From: Hofstenia miamia
Taxonomy: Eukaryota > Xenacoelomorpha > Acoela > Hofsteniidae
DNA length: 64,000 nucleotides
Direction of reading: 5' to 3'
Assembly: GCA_900660155.1 (NCBI GenBank)
Contig: CABFPE010000004.1
Location: forward strand, 2,873,511 to 2,937,510
Shown here piece by piece: positions 48,830 to 60,800 of the stretch (position 1 is its first letter; each line of letters starts with the position of its first letter). A program made the position numbers and the translations under genes. The notes beneath the pieces are model-generated. The model did not search any database and was not told the origin of the DNA. It was given only the letters and a program-made list of their open reading frames with translations.

Positions 48830-50255
48830 TCACTGCTTAATTTTCCATAAATAATGTGATTTATTTCAATAATGACCCCATTGAATTCCAATTAAAATCA
48901 ATTCAAAATGGGAATTTAAATCCTGCCCTATGGAGTCGAAATCCTAGATACATTTTTCAGTTCTTGTAGTCCTTAGATATCATACAAGGAGTTCTATAAT
49001 AAGGAGTCCTTGATATCATATAAATTACTATCCACGTTGGTCCTACAAATTGGAGTCTCATGTTGTTTTGGAGTTCCATCCAAATATCTCTTAACAATTG
49101 TTAAACTAAAAAACATATTTCTACACTACTTTAACAATTGAACTAAAATAAACTAAAAAATGTTCACCAACTATTCTTTTACAAAGCAGTCGGTACCTAA
49201 TCATAGTTTTTCAAAAAAAACCATTTTCCATTTTTTCTACTTATGTTTGATTTTTAATAATTCAAACAATTTTCCCAACCTTTGAATGAAGAGCCTCTAT
49301 TCAGACATCACCATTCGGTCACTCTAATTAATATATTGGTTTCCATGGTTTCAAATTCTATTTTTTATTTTTATCACCAGTGTCAATTTTTTTGTCGAGA
49401 ATTCAAACTTTATTTAAATTTTGTTATCTAAGTTTAGTTTCCAATTCCTTTCTATTCAAATAAAGATACATATTACAATAGTATGCAATTTCTTTAAAAA
49501 TCGAATTCACTGCAAAAAGTTTAGTATGTTCACAAATTTTTGCATGCATCTACCAGAAGTTTCTATAAGCTTTTATAAGAATCCCATTCCATCTAGCTAA
49601 CAAAGGAACGGATCTAAATAAACATATTTATTTCGTATTGTTTCTATTTTATACTATTAAATGCATTTTTTCAATTAGCCTTTATTATTAGTAGCGATAG
49701 CAAAGACAAAGTTATTTAAATAAAATGCTAGCAATGTTGAGTGCGCGAGAAATTTAGGATTTGGCGGTGTTTCAACGTAGTTATAGTTGTCCAATAGTGG
49801 GTTGCAGCTCACGAAACCCGCGAAATCTTGCCAAAACGCTATAATTAGTGTAAATACTGTGCGCAATTTCTTCATCAGCGTCACTGTAGCTATTACTGTG
49901 TGCATTGATTCGCCAGTCAGTCTTTTCATTAGTCAACCTCTCGTTTCGCGTAGAAACTGAATTGCATCGTAACCAATCAATCAGGTATTTATTCGTAATA
50001 CTAAAGCTACATGCATTGTTAATTATGATAATTATTATATACACATCAAAGTTAATCGTTAGTATTTGCATTGCATGCCCTCATTCTTTCATAAATAACT
50101 AATTTATGGTATATTTCGAGGATCATTGCGAAATTCACTTACTGTAAGCGTGCTCCAATATTCTTTCTCTTCCATTGTATATAAGGAATTGCCCTTACTT
50201 GGATTTAGTGATAACACATATTTGCTGAGTTTTTTGGTCTGCTTATAAGACTAGT
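48830..50255. other. No confident gene
   Basis: On the minus strand, 49929-49675 encodes a frame with an internal signal-peptide-like start (MKKLRTVFTLIIAFWQDFAG, then SCNPLLDNYNY). It could be a first exon of a secreted protein, but no donor, family or second exon is seen. Confidence 0.3.
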
Positions 50256-50263
50256 GTTATTAG

Positions 50264-50684
50264 CAGGCGCGTATCGAGAATTTCTAAAGGGGTGGCAATT
50301 ATAGGCCTAGGTAGTTTTTAAACCCTGTTAGCATAATGCCGTGCTCGCCCGTGCATATATGACAGACGAAAGTAATAAGAATAACATGAAATACTACTTT
50401 TTTGCACTTTATGTCAAACAAAAAGACTGTTCATCAATATATCGATCAGATCGTATGAGATGAGAATGAGTTGAAATTGGCCTCCCCCAAAGCGGGGCAG
50501 GCGCAACGCCNNNNNNNNNNNNNNNNNNNNNNNNNNNNNNNNNNNNNNNNNNNNNNNNNNNNNNNNNNNNNNNNNNNNNNNNNNNNNNNNNNNNNNNNNN
50601 NNNNNNNNNNNNNNNNNNNNNNNNNNNNNNNNNNNNNNNNNNNNNNNNNNNNNNNNNNNNNCCCCCCCCCCAAATACGCCCCTA
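50264..50684. mobile_element. hAT-type MITE with perfect 8-bp target duplication, interrupted by an N run
   Basis: Starts CAGGCGCGTA and ends TACGCCCCTA. The octamer GTTATTAG stands on both sides (50256-50263 and 50685-50692). The interior holds GGGGCAGGCGCAACGCC, an assembly gap (50511-50661) and a C-run, probably a hairpin or homopolymer that defeated sequencing. Confidence 0.85.
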
Positions 50685-51500
50685 GTTATTAGAAAATGCT
50701 TCTTTATGAAAAATGAGTGCATTTAAGATAACGTCTATTGGAATAATCTCCATACATTTGGGGCTTAATTTCGGGGCGGATACAGAGCGGGCCAAAGGGG
50801 CCCGGGCTCCCTCTAAAATAAAAAAAATCATTAAAGTTTTATAACAAAATTAGAAACGAAAGTTCCCTAATACAATCAAATGAGTTGAATAGGAACAGCT
50901 TTCAATGTTGTTTCAAATATCTGGTATTTGTAAATGAATTTCATTCAACTTTTACACTATAATGTGTCCTATAGTTCCTGACATTACATTTCAATAAAAA
51001 ATAAGAATATTTAGTTTTCAGAAATTTTAAAAGTATTGCTATTCACACTTTTGAATGGGGAGGATAGGAACACACGTGATATTACTATATATATTTTTAA
51101 CTTCATTTTCATCACAAGAATAGATTTGATTCTCTTCAATATCTTTTTCAAACTCATTACTTTGTATCGATCTGCTTAACTGCTCTCTCAGTGGTGTTCC
51201 TATTCAACAAACAAAAATATATATTTCGTTTTTTTAATTCACAAACTCTTATATTTAATATTTTTTAATATTCTTGAAAATATATTTTATAGATATGTGT
51301 ATATTGACTTTTGGAAATTTATTGACTCTTAATCAATATTCCTTTCTTTTCTGTGGGATATTTTAATCTTAGCATCACATTTTTAATAATTTTACTTCTA
51401 AATAATACTAATGAAATAAGATGAGCACATAAACCGATAGTGATTAATGTATACGCAACACTGTAAAACATTAAGCATAGTATAAGTAATAATTAAATAT

Positions 51501-51547
51501 AGAATTGGGAGACAAGGAGAAAACTTTTCTCCTTGTCTACCAATTCT
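51501..51547. repeat. Hairpin with 23-bp arms
   Basis: AGAATTGGGAGACAAGGAGA, then AAA, is mirrored around a single C with one mismatch. A nearly loopless inverted repeat. Confidence 0.9.
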
Positions 51548-52501
51548 TTTCACTCCATTTGAACATACTCTATAGGGATGGTCAAATTTTTTGTATTCAC
51601 TTAACACTATGCACGGATTTATTACCATGCACCTACTCCAAAATTTGAAAAACAGATTTGTGTCACATATCAAAGCTCAGCACATTTTTTTAATTTTAGA
51701 ATTTATTGAATTTAGCAAAAGTTTTACATGTTTGAATTGGTTGATTTTCTTGTATTTTATGAACATATTCAACAATAGTGATTGAATTTGAGACTAAGCA
51801 CACATTCATACCATTAGATGAAAATTTTGTAATTTACTTAATCTTATGTCATTGGAAATGCACTAAAAATTCGTAGTGCATAATGCACTAAATATAATAA
51901 AGGCACAATATGCGTAATTTAAAATTTGAAAAAATTGTGCTGAGTCTTGAAAAATTGCACACATTTTATATTTCCACTTTTGGAGTCAGTAAATTGTGAA
52001 GTCCCTGTATAGTTATATTTTTTTAAAAATTAGTAAATCTTAGCAATCATCAATTGAAAGTTCTTGTAGGATGATCTAATTTAGGCTGCGTAATATTGAA
52101 TTAGATTTAAGTTAGAAAAATTTCTGCAAAATTTTATGTTAACAATTAAGGTTTAGGGTCTGGTGCAAATATCAGGGAAATGCTGTCCAACAAATTAATT
52201 TATTTTCCCTTATCATTACCTGCAACACCCATAATGGAAATCTACAATGTTTTTCACTGTTATTGTTGTTGCAAGCAATCGCTACAGACTGCGCACATAT
52301 CTGAGAGTTGGTCCCAAGAGCAATTGAATCCATTTCTTCCCAACTTTATATGTGCTCTTGGTGTGAGATGCATTTGAACAAATCATCGCAAAGCATAATT
52401 TGTTTAATACCAAATTTCAAGAACAAATTTAGTTTATTGGTGCATAGAATTTCCCATGTAATAATATAATGGTTTGTTTAGCATTTAAGGAGAGTCAAGT
52501 C

Positions 52502-52715
52502 CAGAGTGGCAAACGGGTCACATATTTTGACCCACGACCTAACCCGACCCACAGACAATTGACCAATGACCCGATAGTGTGTTGACCCGAGTCAGACAGC
52601 CAGCTTTTACCCGAGTTGTATTTGCAAATGTTAGGGTTAGGGTAAGCAAATGTGACCCACAACTCGACCCAACTGTTCTTTGACCCAATCCGCGGGTAGA
52701 CCGTTTGACACTCTG
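52502..52715. mobile_element. hAT-type MITE rich in GACCC words, perfect 8-bp target duplication
   Basis: Starts CAGAGTGGCAAACGG; the right end read inward is CAGAGTGTCAAACGG, so the termini are inverted copies with one mismatch. GTCAAGTC flanks it exactly on both sides (52494-52501 and 52716-52723). The interior is dominated by GACCC/GGGTC pentamers (GACCCACGACC, AACCCGACCC, CTCGACCCAAC). Confidence 0.9.
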
Positions 52716-52723
52716 GTCAAGTC

Positions 52724-54803
52724 ATCTAGTAATCTGTCTTGTTTTTTTCATTTCCCATTTTTCGATACTTGAATGCTTTTTATAGACGATGTGGATTATT
52801 TATTAAGGTTTGCTATAATTCTCCAAAAAAATTGAATGTGGAAAGATAAAGACAAGGCCCTTTGAATTTAGACCTTTTAGCTTTACTCGACTCAACAAGA
52901 CTATTTGAATGATATTTAAAATTTAGAAACTCTTTCAATTATTTGCACAAAAATATCTAGGCAGGATGTTTATCTGTTCAAGTTCTATATATTTTTCGTG
53001 GTCCAATCAGGTCAAATTGCCATGAATTATAACTTATGCCTCATATGGAATTAGGCTTACTCTTTTTAATTGTCAATTCAAGTAAGAGATGTACAAGGGT
53101 CGAGTCTGTCAAAATTTTAAACGTTGCGGGCCGAAAACACACTGAATTATTGTAACGTTCGGAAAACTGATGTAAAAATTCACGCAAACAATGTTTTTTT
53201 ATTTTTATTTCTTGTACAAAACACCCCAAAAATTTTTTCTCAATGCCGAGAAAAAAACCCAGTCTACAACCACTTGTTCACCTCCCGGTTGGCATTTAGG
53301 TAAGACACCTGCATAAAATCTTTAAATTTAAATTTCAAAAATTTTTAAAATTATTTGAAAATTATTTAAATAATTTTCATTTTCACTGATAAGTAGTTAA
53401 ATTTATATTAAACAAACCATTCTATAATTTAAACGACATTTTTAAGCATATGGGTCTTGTTTACACTTTAAACAAATTATGCTTTTAAAATATCAGCTCT
53501 GGATGCTTTCCAAGTTGGTAATTTCAGGCTTCTATTTAAATTTTAGCTCATGTATCGACTATTCAGAAATCGATGCCATTTATAATTAGAGTTGACATTT
53601 TCAGGAGTGAAATGAACATAGGAACGAATTTGGAGCGCAATATTGTGCAAAATGAAGAATTGTAATCTTAGAAATTTTTACATGGAAAAACAGCATATTT
53701 CAAATGTAATGATAAATATTTAACTATAATTGTTTATTCCCTCTGTGTGTTTACAAGGAAAAATGTTTTTAAGCTTCTTCAACGTCCTGTCTATCTAGAA
53801 TATAACCTTCAATTGAAGAAGAATCCTGATTGATTTAAAATATTACTTTTACAATAAATATGTTTCATAGTGGTTTATTGGTCATGCGTTTTTTAAATTT
53901 TTCTGTCAATTTGTGGTTTTTAAGTTTTGAATTACCATTATCTAAAATGCGATTAAAAACAGAAATAATAGATTTTTCACGTAAAATATCGCAATTTTAG
54001 TTTAGTCATTTCGTCTGCAATATAAACTTGCTTCATCATTCCCAATAAAGGTATTTATATTGATGGATTTATGAAAAAATCTTTGGAAAATATACACTTA
54101 ACCTACCAATAAGTAAACGGATGTTTTTCTGTTTATATATCAAAATTATGAGAAGTTTTAAAAATAATATTAAAAGCCATTAAAACATATTAAGACGTAA
54201 AAATGTTTAAATGGTGGGCGCTTTAGATTTGATTTGGGATTATCAAACACTGGTTTTCAATTTCTTTAAAAAATACGAGGCAGTATAGTGCATTGATGCA
54301 TTTAAAGAGTATGTATATCATATTTCTGAGGTCAATTGATTGCCCTCCACATGCTCCCTCGTTGTCATCCAATCCAAAGCATATTTGACGATGCGCCAAA
54401 AGCCACACTCAAGTACTAAATGAGTCAATTACAATTGCATCTGAGAATACACACGCCACTTGTGGTCATTTTGTTAATTATCATGCCAGCTGCAATCATC
54501 TATCACCAGGGGCTTCAACTAAGGTCGTTCATCTTTGATTAATTACTCAAATGAAAGTTTTGGCCACGTTGTCCATAAAAATATCGTGTATATTGCATTC
54601 TCAACTAATTAATAGTGTAGTTGTAATTAGATTTACTCACGCAGTTATGCTATTTAATAATATGCGATAATACTAAATTCTTGTTCATGGCGCTACGATT
54701 TAAAATATGTGGTCAGCAATTCTTTAGTGTTTCACTTGCTGTCCAGAAATTATGCAATCTGCAAACATTGTGTTTTTGTTGTTAAATGTTTGTTTATGTT
54801 TAG
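52724..54803. other. Upstream flank of the p53-family gene; no other gene seen
   Basis: Open frames are short. I see no clear promoter or upstream noncoding exon for the p53-family gene, although its first recognised exon starts at a splice acceptor, so a leader exon or spliced leader is expected. Confidence 0.4.
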
Positions 54804-54896
54804 GTGTTAGCCTGTTATGCTTTCTTTGACCAAAAGTCAGTTGCCAGATATTTCAGGAATTTGGGCACTGCGCTCTACAGATTTACTTGTACCCGG
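54804..54896 (+). CDS. p53-family exon 1 (coding from 54817)
   Basis: Acceptor TTTATGTTTAG, then 13 noncoding bases and ATG. Encodes [20 protein letters not shown] and seven more residues; an SQ at positions 7-8 would suit ATM-type kinases. Donor GG|GTACGT. It ends in phase 2, which matches the single leading base of the next exon. The exon was chosen for the phase match and the FSDLW-like motif; it is 3.3 kb from exon 2, so it is the least certain exon. Confidence 0.6.
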
Positions 54897-57800
54897 GTAC
54901 GTTGTCATAGCAATTTTTAATTCTGATATTTATATAAGCCATCTGTTTTAATGTTTAATTAGATGATTTAAATTCTATTTCCTTTCGAATGCATTTGTAA
55001 GTGGACATTTCGTAATTGCTTTTCTACAATAGTTATATCTTTGCCTATCTATATACACAACAGTTCTTTTATTTTATTCCTAATTCCATTTCATTAGATA
55101 TTATATTATACAGTAGTATTGTAAGTTATAAGAGCTCTTTAAAAATTACAAAGTTTTCTAGGATAAGTGTGCAGATGTACTAACCGATTAGTTGCAAGTT
55201 CTGTCTACTTATAAGGAATTGGTTGTAAATAAGTTCTGATAGCATTTGTATTGTAGTTGAAGTTGCATTGGTCATTCGGTGTCTCGTGTTTATTCGCGTT
55301 ATTTACATTATTATCACTCACTATTGGAAGCATTTGACAGACTATAGTAATTTTACATTACAACTCAAAAATAGCTATGCCTTTGCGCTGAAGTTATATC
55401 TTCAAGTTCAATCAATATTATCATAACTTGTAGATTTTTTTTGCTATCATCCATGGTAGAGATAAATGTGATGACATTGAATGTGGTTCCAAACACTTTC
55501 AGACTTTGGTCACTTAGTTCCAAAGAATCCTAAGACATACGCAATGTTATGTAATGGATAATATAGCCACTTAAAGTGCTACGAGTTCCTATGAAAGCGA
55601 TGAAATATTGTCAGTGCCAGCCAGTATTGTTCTCAGAAGGAACACTTGAGCTAATAATACTTAAGTAGTCGCCTGCTTTTTTACCATTAAAAGAACCATA
55701 TCCAAAAAGTAGCAGAGGCAGCGCAATTTTCAGCATTGAAGGAAATTGTTTAGTTGTTGTTATTTCTCTTGATTTTATTTATATGTTAGATTTCATTTAG
55801 CTTAGCTTGATTTTATTTTTAATCCATAATGACGCAATTCACACAAATTTTGGGAAAACATTCAATGCATTGATTGTAATCAATATTTAAATTGGTATAA
55901 TGCTTTAGCGTATGCTTTAAAGAACTTTGCATTTGATTAAATTTTAATTATGATATCAATTAATTTTCGATCAATGGCCGACTTTGTCTGTGTGGACTCC
56001 TAATATCATGTCTAGTAGAAGGATTTTAGGGCAGTGCCCAATTTAAATACTGAAGCTATCTATAAATATTTGTTGATTCAAAATGAATTTAAAATTTATC
56101 CACTAATTTCTTAGTTTAAAATGATATTCCTATGGATTTATACTTTTTTACTCTAATTCATTGTAGGTAAGCATTTCATTAATTGCAAGTTAATGAAAAA
56201 AAAATAATAGAAACAAATCGCTCCCTATAAAAATGCAATTTTTTACACTACTACTTACTATTTGAGGCAAGTAACTAACACAGCCTATCTCTTGACTGAA
56301 TTTAATAATGATTTTGCAATTCAGAAATAACGCTCATTTTCATATTAGCAAACATTCGAGCGTTTAATTACAAGCAAATATAGCAAAGATGATGAATCTG
56401 ATGGCTTCTTGTTTACACTTCATTAATTTTAATGTCATGAGCCTTATAAACAATCTATGAATTTGAATAGGACGCGATACGAGATGTACAGCTGGTGAAT
56501 GCCGATAGCTCTATGCGTAACAAATGCTAGAAAAAGATACGAGCAGCCAGGGTCGTATTCAGGATTTGGGGGGGGCGTCTCAAATTTTGAACTGCCTTGA
56601 CAAAAGTATTACTCATAATTCTATTTTTGGGAATATGGAACTGTTACCAACTGAAACTTCAAAGATCTTTCAAGTTCTTATAAGTTTTTTAAAAGTGTCC
56701 CTACATTATTAGCTTGGTATTTTAAAACATAAAATTGGAACTGTTTCCTTCAAAATTACATGAAATTATTAAAGATTGGCATAAAATATTAATTTGCTTG
56801 ATAATTTAAGTTTAGTAATTTTAAACTTTCAAAATGCAATGCATTAATGGAAGACAGAATTGATTTTGGGCTCTGAAAACAAAGTTAATAAACCATATAC
56901 TCCAATGCAACCCTTTAAAGAACCCAACTGATTTTTTTCTAATTATAGTGACAATTTTAAAAATTTGTATAGGAACTTGAAAGAACTTAAAAGATCTTTA
57001 AAGTTTAAGTTGGTAGCAGTTCCATGGGATTACACGTGATGTATATACAAGGCAACATCTAACACTTTTTTAACAGAATTTGCCATACATGCTGGCAGCT
57101 GAAAAAATATTAAAGATACTATAATTACTATATACATTATTATTTCATGGATTTTCAAGGCACACGTGCTGCAGAATTGTACCATGCGTATTCAGGCAAA
57201 ATATATGAAGGTCGAAAATTGCTTAATAAATTATCATAGTTGTTCAATGTTTGACAGAGTTGAAATTCTACCAGATGTCGTTATTACTCCCACCCTTGAT
57301 CTTGGAAATGCCTTTGAAATAATCGCCTATATCAAGTCACAATTACAGAATACCGGTTTCACTGCTATAATGGAAGGAAAGGGGATGGACATTTAATTGG
57401 AATTGTATGCCAAGTTACGAAAATGTCAAGCTACATCGGCTGAAATTGAGAGATGTTTCTCTATGTTAAGAAAACTCTTAACCTATGACAGAAATCTTAA
57501 TCACAAATATATATGGAAATTTGAGCTGTTATTAAATTTAGTGAGGCAATTGCTTTAAAAAATTAAATTATTATTTAAGAGTTTTTGTATTTGTTTTATA
57601 TCTTGCTCTCAGTAATAGAAAAACTTTTTATATTGCTTAAATTGATCATTTTGAAAAATGGTCGTATTTTAAGGCATATTTAATTAAATTCCGTCATATT
57701 CTGTCATAAAAATTTTGTTTTTTTAAATTCACTATCCGGATCTCATGCCTAGTCGTAAAAAGCATGCTTTTTGCAAATATGTCCAATATTTTATTAAATA

Positions 57801-60800
57801 AGAGATATTCTAAGCAATTAAAATGATCGTTTTGCATTTGAACTTTCCAGATTATCTCTTCAATATATAAACGAAGCTGTTTACAATATATTTCATTGAA
57901 AATATGTTCACCTTCTATTGATCTATCTCGTTTTTTAGAGTTTAAATACAAATTCATTCATTGACATTCTTAACAATCTCTTTTAAACCATTCTCATAAT
58001 CGATCGAATCTTCGTCTTACTTAGTTGCATACCATCGATATTTTGGAAGAGCTTGAATCCTTAAGCTGACTGAATGCATAGAACTCTCAATTTTCTTTCC
58101 ATATTCGATTAAAGCCATTTTCAAAGTTTAGATTTAGTGATGCTGTATGTATTTTGTGTTAAAACTTACGTCTCGTTATATTTGAATGTTTAGAAACTTC
58201 CCCTTATCCAGTGAACTCGGCATTCCAAAAATGAATGTCTGCGACAAATATTTTGGTGTCAAATCAGAACCCCACTATCCATACCCATCTCCAAATGCTC
58301 GTTTTTATTTAGTAAGTTTTAAAAATTTACATTATGCCATGCACGCTAACAATATTTTGATGCACTTAGTAATTGATTATTTTAGAATTCTTCTCAAGAT
58401 GTTGCTTCATATGAATTCTCAAATGTACGTTACTTGTCGCTTTCGTTGTTTTAATTTAATTTAGACCTGCTTCAGCCCTGATACAAATTCACAAATTCCG
58501 TCTGCCTCAGATTATGCTGGAAATTATGGATTTGAAATATCATTTGGACCTCAAAATCACAATTCGTGCAAGAGTGCTTTGTGGACCGTAAGTCTTTCTT
58601 AGTTAATACATTCACATATGCTGTACGTATTTCGCATTGCTTGTTTAACTTTACGAAACTAGCTTTGTTAGTAGTCAGAACCATCTTCATGTCTGTTATC
58701 GCGATAATTACTACAAGGTAGTAACATAAACTCATTGTTTGGTACGATGGGCAACAAGAGGCTTAAATATGTTATCTTTAAGTTTATGATGTTTTAAGTC
58801 ATAAGGATTTGTAATTTGACAAAATACAGTTGCTACTGCGTTTTATTGTACTCGGCAAAAATGTCAGATCATGGAAAGAATCTGTATATCCTTGTTCTAT
58901 TTATGGATACATTATTCAATCTTTAATTTATTTGATATCTTCAGCAAGCATAATTTTTATTAATAATCTTTTTGAAGTTTATTTGAATATCACAAATTAT
59001 CTTCTTTAATGGTGATCTAGTGCTAAATATCCTTAAGTTCTTAAAGTTCGAAGAAAATGAACAAATTGTGCAATGACATTGAAAGGATGTCAGGGCTTTT
59101 CTACAGTATAAAATCCCGAACGCTGCCTCAACTTGCACAAAGTTGATTTCCTGTAATTTAGTTCTCCCCAATCATCAATAAACTCTATGTAAAAATGGCG
59201 GCCACATGTCCAGTGAGATTTAAGACTCTTTGTCCAGTTCCAAATGGCTGCTTTATCCGTGCCACCCCTATTTTCAGACAACCAGAACATGTCAAGCAGA
59301 TTGTTACGAGATGTCCCAATCATGCACATAGCAGAGATAAAGACAGCATGAATGAAAGTAAGATTTTCTCGCTTTTTTATATTTTATTTAACAGTCTTTT
59401 GCATGAAAACTTGATTCAATGACAATAGTTGTTTCTTAAGTACAATGTTGAATATCTTGTGTATAAATAATCTCAAATTGTTTAATCGTATCAGTGCTCT
59501 TACATGAAAAATGTCTTTTTCCACGAATTGCAACTACGTTAGTAAAAAATTCATGCTATTCATAGAAATCCTTAAATGTATGGGCAGCTTCTGTAATTTT
59601 ATTAAACAATAAAGTTTATTAGTGTGAAAATTTTGTCTGAAATTTTCTGAAAGAAATTGGTTTTATATATACAAAGCTATGCATCTTAATCGGGGCGAAG
59701 CCTAAAAAATGCATTTCACGACCTTAGATTTTAAACTTTTCATTTTTTTACTGAAAATGTTTTCATTTAGCCAGTCAAAACCACTTTTGAAAACCATGTC
59801 TCGCCCCCTTGCCTACGCCACTGCCAAGATCAATTAGCAAACCATGTCTGGAAATAACTACGTAATTTATATTTCCTAAAATATTCAATAATGCTGACTT
59901 AAAATATACAAGCCAACAATAGACCTACTTACATTTCAATATTGGTGTTTTTTCTATTAAAAATATATTTTTAAAAAAATAACTTTTTATAAACAGATTG
60001 GAAAGCTTTTGCAATAATTTGACAATTTGTGGAGGCCTTTGTGACGTTGTTTTTTATCCAACTTGTTCACCATTGAGATTACTCCTACGCTCCTGGTGTA
60101 TATTGTTTATTAATACACAAACTGAAAAAATTTAGAATAAAAATTATAATCATAGTTTATTTTTGCAGAAATCTCATTTAACAGTTTTGTTTTGATGCGC
60201 CTTTAGGGAATGTTTGAAAATTATGTGTTATATTATGAATAAACTTGATTAGATCATCCTGCCCCAAACCATTTAATCAGATGCGAACATCCAGATGCAG
60301 ACTATCAGACACATCCATCAACTGGCAGACAATCCGTAGTTGTACCATTTGATTCACCCCAAGTTGGAACAGAGTATCTGACTTTGCTTTACAATTTCAT
60401 GTGTTATGGATCGTGTGTTGGTGGGCTTAACAGGCGTCCAATTATGGTTATTTGATATTTTCTAACAAATTAATTTTCAAACGAATACTTTAGGTAATAT
60501 TTACTTTTGAAAAAGATGGGTTAGTCTTCGGGAGACGGGCAATTGAAGTCCGTATTTGTGCATGTCCAGGTCGCGACAGGAAGAATGAAGAATCGCCTTC
60601 ACCTGGAATTCATTCACGTGTCAAACGAAGTAGTTTATGTACTTTTTGATTTTATATTATCATGTTCGGTTTATTTCTATTCTAATTGCGCAGTTGTTGC
60701 CTTTACTTTAAACTTAAACTGCCTACATTTTCTTCAAGTGTATTATGAAGTTTCGATATCTTGAAATATGGTCACAACTATTGGTGATCGTGCTCGAACA

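Noticed and set aside
52625-52645. TTAGGGTTAGGG telomere-like motif
   Set aside because: Only two units, inside a MITE built of GGGTT/GACCC words; not an interstitial telomere.
58472-58735. Minus-strand 87-codon frame
   Set aside because: Antisense to p53-family exon 3.
59090-59329. Minus-strand 79-codon frame
   Set aside because: Antisense to p53-family exon 4.
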